Assembly: GCF_016909125.1 (NCBI RefSeq)
Contig: NZ_JAFBFD010000033.1
Location: 1-36,455 of the forward strand
Direction of reading: 5' to 3'
From: Enterococcus lemanii
Lineage (GTDB): Bacteria > Bacillota > Bacilli > Lactobacillales > Enterococcaceae
DNA: 36,455 nucleotides
The position numbers and the translations under genes were made by a program. Below are positions 32,896 through 36,455 of the stretch, one piece after another (the stretch's first letter is position 1; each line of letters begins with the position of its first letter). The notes beneath the pieces were generated by a model. The model searched no databases and was not told the DNA's origin. It saw only the letters and a program-made list of their open reading frames with translations.

Positions 32896-34983
32896 ATGGC
32901 TAGAGAATTTTCTTTAGAAAACACTCGTAATATTGGTATCATGGCTCACGTTGATGCTGGTAAAACAACAACAACTGAGCGTATCCTATATTACACTGGT
33001 AAAATCCATAAATTAGGTGAAACCCATGAAGGGGCTTCACAAATGGACTGGATGGAGCAAGAACAAGAACGTGGAATTACCATTACCTCTGCAGCAACAA
33101 CTGCTCAATGGAAAGGTAACCGCGTAAACATTATCGATACACCAGGACACGTGGACTTCACAATCGAAGTACAACGTTCTCTACGTGTTCTTGACGGAGC
33201 AGTAACTGTTTTGGACTCACAATCAGGTGTAGAACCACAAACAGAAACCGTTTGGCGTCAAGCGACAGACTACCGTGTACCACGTGCGGTTTTCTGTAAC
33301 AAAATGGATAAAACAGGTGCAGACTTCTTATATTCTGTATCAACTTTACATGATCGCTTACAAGCAAATGCTCACCCAATCCAATTACCAATTGGAGCGG
33401 AAGATACATTCACTGGTATTATCGACTTAGTAAAAATGAAAGCCGAAATCTATACAAATGATTTAGGAACTGACATGGTTGAAGAAGAAATTCCAGCTGA
33501 ATACTTAGAGCAAGCAGAAGAATATCGTGAAAAATTAATCGAAGCAGTTGCTGATTTCGATGAAGATTTAATGATGAAATTCTTAGATGGTGAAGAAATC
33601 GAAGAAGCTGAATTAAAAGCAGCTATTCGTAAAGCAACTTTAACCGTTGAATTCTTCCCAGTACTTTGCGGTACAGCTTTCAAAAATAAAGGTGTTCAAT
33701 TATTACTTGATGCAGTAATTGACTACTTACCAGCACCAACGGATGTTCCTGCAATTAAAGGGATTAATCCAAAAACAGACGAAGAAACAGAACGCCCATC
33801 TTCTGACGATGCACCGTTTGCTTCTTTAGCGTTTAAAGTAATGACTGACCCATTCGTAGGTCGTCTAACATTCTTCCGTGTGTACTCAGGTATTTTACAA
33901 TCTGGTTCATACGTATTGAACGCTTCAAAAGGCAAACGCGAACGTATCGGACGTATCCTACAAATGCACGCGAACTCTCGTGAAGAAATTCAAGAAGTTC
34001 ATGCAGGGGATATTGCGGCAGCAGTTGGTTTGAAAGATACAACAACAGGGGACACTTTATGTGATGAGAAAAACCCTGTTATCTTAGAATCAATCGTCTT
34101 CCCAGAACCAGTTATCCAAGTTGCTGTTGAGCCTAAATCAAAAGCAGACCAAGATAAAATGGGTGTGGCATTACAAAAACTTGCTGAAGAAGATCCATCA
34201 TTCCGTGTTGAAACAAACGCTGAAACAGGCGAAACAGTTATCGCGGGTATGGGTGAACTTCACTTAGACGTTCTAGTTGACCGTATGCGTCGTGAATTTA
34301 AAGTGGAAGCTAACGTAGGTGCACCTCAAGTATCTTACCGTGAGACATTCCGCTCAGCAACACAAGCAGAAGGTAAATTCGTACGTCAATCAGGTGGTAA
34401 AGGTCAATACGGTCACGTATGGATCGAATTCACACCGAATGAAGAAGGTAAAGGCTTTGAATTCGAAAACGCAATTGTCGGTGGTGTGGTTCCTCGTGAA
34501 TACATCCCAGCAGTTGAAAAAGGTTTAGCTGACTCAATGGAAAATGGTGTCTTAGCAGGCTACCCATTAGTTGACGTAAAAGCAAAACTTTATGATGGTT
34601 CATACCATGATGTCGATTCAAGTGAAACAGCTTTCCGTGTAGCAGCTTCTCTAGCGTTACGTGCGGCAGCTAAAAAAGCAAATCCATCAATCTTAGAACC
34701 AATGATGAAAGTAACAGTGACTGTTCCTGAAGAAAACTTAGGGGATATCATGGGTCACGTAACTGCTCGTCGTGGTCGCGTAGAAGGGATGGAAGCACAT
34801 GGTAATTCACAAATTGTGAATGCAATGGTTCCATTATCTGAAATGTTTGGATATGCAACAACTTTACGTTCTGCAACACAAGGACGCGGTACTTTTATGA
34901 TGGTATTTGACCACTATGAAGACGTACCAAAATCAATTCAAGAAGAGATCATTAAGAAAAATGGCGGCAAATCTGCTGAATAA
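32896..34983 (+). CDS. fusA: elongation factor G
   Basis: This 695-residue GTPase translocates tRNA and mRNA on the ribosome and is the target of fusidic acid. G-domain motifs are AHVDAGKT at 17-24, DTPGH at 81-85 and NKMD at 135-138. The domains II to V follow, with the domain IV loop [12 protein letters not shown]. It is homologous to the Tet(M) protein encoded 23 kb away on the mobile element. It starts 80 bases after rpsG with GAGAGGAG upstream and is third in the str operon. Confidence 0.98.
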   Translation: MAREFSLENTRNIGIMAHVDAGKTTTTERILYYTGKIHKLGETHEGASQMDWMEQEQERGITITSAATTAQWKGNRVNIIDTPGHVDFTIEVQRSLRVLDGAVTVLDSQSGVEPQTETVWRQATDYRVPRAVFCNKMDKTGADFLYSVSTLHDRLQANAHPIQLPIGAEDTFTGIIDLVKMKAEIYTNDLGTDMVEEEIPAEYLEQAEEYREKLIEAVADFDEDLMMKFLDGEEIEEAELKAAIRKATLTVEFFPVLCGTAFKNKGVQLLLDAVIDYLPAPTDVPAIKGINPKTDEETERPSSDDAPFASLAFKVMTDPFVGRLTFFRVYSGILQSGSYVLNASKGKRERIGRILQMHANSREEIQEVHAGDIAAAVGLKDTTTGDTLCDEKNPVILESIVFPEPVIQVAVEPKSKADQDKMGVALQKLAEEDPSFRVETNAETGETVIAGMGELHLDVLVDRMRREFKVEANVGAPQVSYRETFRSATQAEGKFVRQSGGKGQYGHVWIEFTPNEEGKGFEFENAIVGGVVPREYIPAVEKGLADSMENGVLAGYPLVDVKAKLYDGSYHDVDSSETAFRVAASLALRAAAKKANPSILEPMMKVTVTVPEENLGDIMGHVTARRGRVEGMEAHGNSQIVNAMVPLSEMFGYATTLRSATQGRGTFMMVFDHYEDVPKSIQEEIIKKNGGKSAE

Positions 34984-35062
34984 TCTTCTGAATTAAACGA
35001 AATTTTATAAATGGCTATATTTTTTGTGAGATTTCGTGTACAATATTAGCGATGATATGGGC

Positions 35063-35086
35063 AAGCAATCTTTTCTAAGATTGTTT
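35063..35086 (+). promoter_or_regulatory. hairpin in the fusA-tuf gap
   Basis: AAGCAATCTT (35063-35072) and AAGATTGTTT (35077-35086) form a 10-bp stem with a TTCT loop and no T-run. The gap of 155 bases between fusA and tuf probably also contains a tuf promoter, but I see no clean -35/-10 pair. Confidence 0.45.
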
Positions 35087-35138
35087 ACCTATCAGAATAA
35101 AAAAATAAAATCTTATACTTTTAGGAGGAACATTTAAA

Positions 35139-36326
35139 ATGGCAAAAGAAAAATTTGACCGTTCTAAACCCCACGTTAACATTGGTACTATCGGCCACGT
35201 TGACCATGGTAAAACTACTTTAACAGCTGCAATCACAACTGTATTATCTAAAAAAGGTTGGGCGAAAGCTTCTGACTACGCTTCAATCGATGGTGCTCCA
35301 GAAGAGCGCGAACGCGGAATCACAATTTCAACTTCTCACGTAGAATACGAAACGGAAGCTCGTCACTACGCTCACGTGGACTGCCCAGGACACGCGGACT
35401 ACGTTAAAAACATGATTACTGGTGCGGCTCAAATGGACGGCGCGATCTTAGTAGTATCTGCTGCTGATGGTCCTATGCCTCAAACTCGCGAGCATATCTT
35501 ATTATCTCGTAACGTAGGTGTTCCTTACATCGTTGTATTCTTAAACAAAATGGATATGGTTGATGATGAAGAATTATTAGAATTAGTAGAAATGGAAGTT
35601 CGTGACTTATTATCAGAATACGATTTCCCAGGTGATGACACACCAGTTATCGCAGGTTCTGCTTTACGCGCTTTAGAAGGCGATCCAGTTTACGAAGAAA
35701 AAATCTTCGAATTAATGGCTGCTGTTGACGAGTATATCCCAACTCCAACTCGTGACACTGACAAACCATTCATGATGCCAGTTGAAGACGTATTCTCAAT
35801 CACTGGTCGTGGAACAGTTGCTACAGGTCGTGTTGAACGTGGACAAGTTCGCGTTGGTGACGTTGTAGAAATCGTTGGTATCGACGAAGAAACTAAAAAC
35901 ACTACTGTAACAGGTGTTGAAATGTTCCGTAAATTATTAGACTACGCTGAAGCAGGCGATAACATCGGTGCTTTATTACGTGGTGTTGCTCGTGAAGACA
36001 TCCAACGTGGTCAAGTATTAGCGAAACCAGGTTCAATTACACCTCATACAAAATTCGTAGCGGAAGTTTACGTATTATCTAAAGAAGAGGGTGGACGTCA
36101 TACACCATTCTTCACTAACTACCGCCCACAATTCTACTTCCGTACAACTGACGTAACTGGCGTTGTTCACTTACAAGAAGGTACAGAAATGGTTATGCCT
36201 GGCGATAACGTAACAATCGATGTTGAATTAATCCACCCAATCGCGATCGAAGACGGTACTCGTTTCTCAATCCGTGAAGGCGGACGTACAGTTGGTTCAG
36301 GTGTTGTAACTGAAATCACTGCTTAA
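35139..36326 (+). CDS. tuf: elongation factor Tu
   Basis: This 395-residue GTPase delivers aminoacyl-tRNA to the ribosome. Motifs are GHVDHGKT at 19-26, DCPGH at 81-85 and NKMD at 136-139. Domains II and III follow with the usual [13 protein letters not shown] and [26 protein letters not shown] lies just upstream of the ATG. Codon use is highly biased, as expected for the most abundant cell protein. It is the last gene in the window. Confidence 0.98.
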   Translation: MAKEKFDRSKPHVNIGTIGHVDHGKTTLTAAITTVLSKKGWAKASDYASIDGAPEERERGITISTSHVEYETEARHYAHVDCPGHADYVKNMITGAAQMDGAILVVSAADGPMPQTREHILLSRNVGVPYIVVFLNKMDMVDDEELLELVEMEVRDLLSEYDFPGDDTPVIAGSALRALEGDPVYEEKIFELMAAVDEYIPTPTRDTDKPFMMPVEDVFSITGRGTVATGRVERGQVRVGDVVEIVGIDEETKNTTVTGVEMFRKLLDYAEAGDNIGALLRGVAREDIQRGQVLAKPGSITPHTKFVAEVYVLSKEEGGRHTPFFTNYRPQFYFRTTDVTGVVHLQEGTEMVMPGDNVTIDVELIHPIAIEDGTRFSIREGGRTVGSGVVTEITA

Positions 36327-36359
36327 TTCGTAAATGATAAATAAGACGACTCACTTTTT

Positions 36360-36384
36360 ATGGCTCTTTGTCAAATAGTGTTGT
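36360..36384. other. possible solitary ISL3-type terminal repeat
   Basis: GGCTCTTTGTCAAATAGTGT just after tuf closely resembles the terminal inverted repeats that I recall for ISL3-family elements of enterococci (IS1251 and relatives). No transposase follows inside the window, which ends 70 bases later. It may be a remnant or a coincidence. Confidence 0.3.
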
Positions 36385-36405
36385 TTAGCAATATCCGTAT
36401 AATTA

Positions 36406-36431
36406 AGAAGGACTCAGGTTCTTCTTTTTTT
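36406..36431 (+). terminator. terminator after tuf
   Basis: AGAAGGAC (36406-36413) and GTTCTTCT (36418-36425) form an 8-bp stem (one G-U pair) with a 4-base loop, followed by TTTTTT. Confidence 0.7.
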
Positions 36432-36455
36432 GTTATTTAATTTTGGCTTTTTAAA

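Noticed and set aside
1-36455. CRISPR array, tRNA or rRNA genes, prophage, toxin-antitoxin pair
   Set aside because: No regularly spaced repeats, no cloverleaf sequence with conserved T-loop, no rRNA segments and no recognisable toxin-antitoxin gene pair were seen.

Overview
The window looks like a low-GC Gram-positive chromosome, most likely Enterococcus faecalis. The order guaA–coaA–(methyltransferase)–lacI–pdp–deoC–cdd–bmpA–ABC transporter–deoB–punA–deoD–gpmA–(resolvase-like)–rpiA–rpsL–rpsG–fusA–tuf is what I recall for that species, and the protein sequences fit Lactobacillales. The species call rests on recall and synteny, not on a search.

Bases 1 to about 13,703 are the integrase-proximal half of a Tn916-family integrative conjugative element. 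The int/excision module and the insertion at the 3' end of guaA make it Tn5801-like rather than Tn916 itself. In order it carries an unrecognised accessory gene, the transfer genes orf17, orf16 (VirB4-type ATPase), orf15 (polytopic channel protein), orf14 (two-domain cell-wall hydrolase) and orf13 (TcpC/VirB8-like), then the tet(M) leader, tet(M), orf6, the divergent repressor orf9, the activator-type genes orf7 and orf8, a DUF3173 protein in the usual xis position, and a tyrosine integrase. The left end of the element lies outside the window. Compared with the Tn916 sequence I remember, the tet(M) leader lacks about 125 bp that include the attenuator terminator. That would be expected to raise Tet(M) expression and, through read-through, expression of orf7/orf8 and of transfer functions.

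Bases 13,692 to 17,067 hold housekeeping genes: guaA and coaA on the minus strand and an RsmC-like methyltransferase on the plus strand. Bases 17,083 to 28,527 form a nucleoside salvage cluster. A LacI-type regulator is followed by a sigma-A promoter with a palindromic operator, then pdp, deoC and cdd, a BmpA-type nucleoside-binding lipoprotein, an ABC ATPase with two permeases, deoB, and two purine nucleoside phosphorylases of different folds. Together they import nucleosides, split them by phosphorolysis and feed the sugar into glycolysis.

Bases 28,528 to 29,448 contain no intact gene. They hold a terminator, a GC-richer block between 15-bp direct repeats, and a decayed transposase. After gpmA, a resolvase-family protein lacking several catalytic residues, and rpiA (all minus strand), the window ends with the str operon rpsL–rpsG–fusA and tuf. 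S12 has Arg and Ala at two positions classically linked to streptomycin response.

I did not find a clearly new multi-gene system. The most unusual items are the tet(M) leader deletion, the accessory gene inside the transfer module, the catalytically degenerate serine recombinase, the paired 13-bp near-palindromes at orf9/orf7, and an unexplained minus-strand frame beside xis/int.
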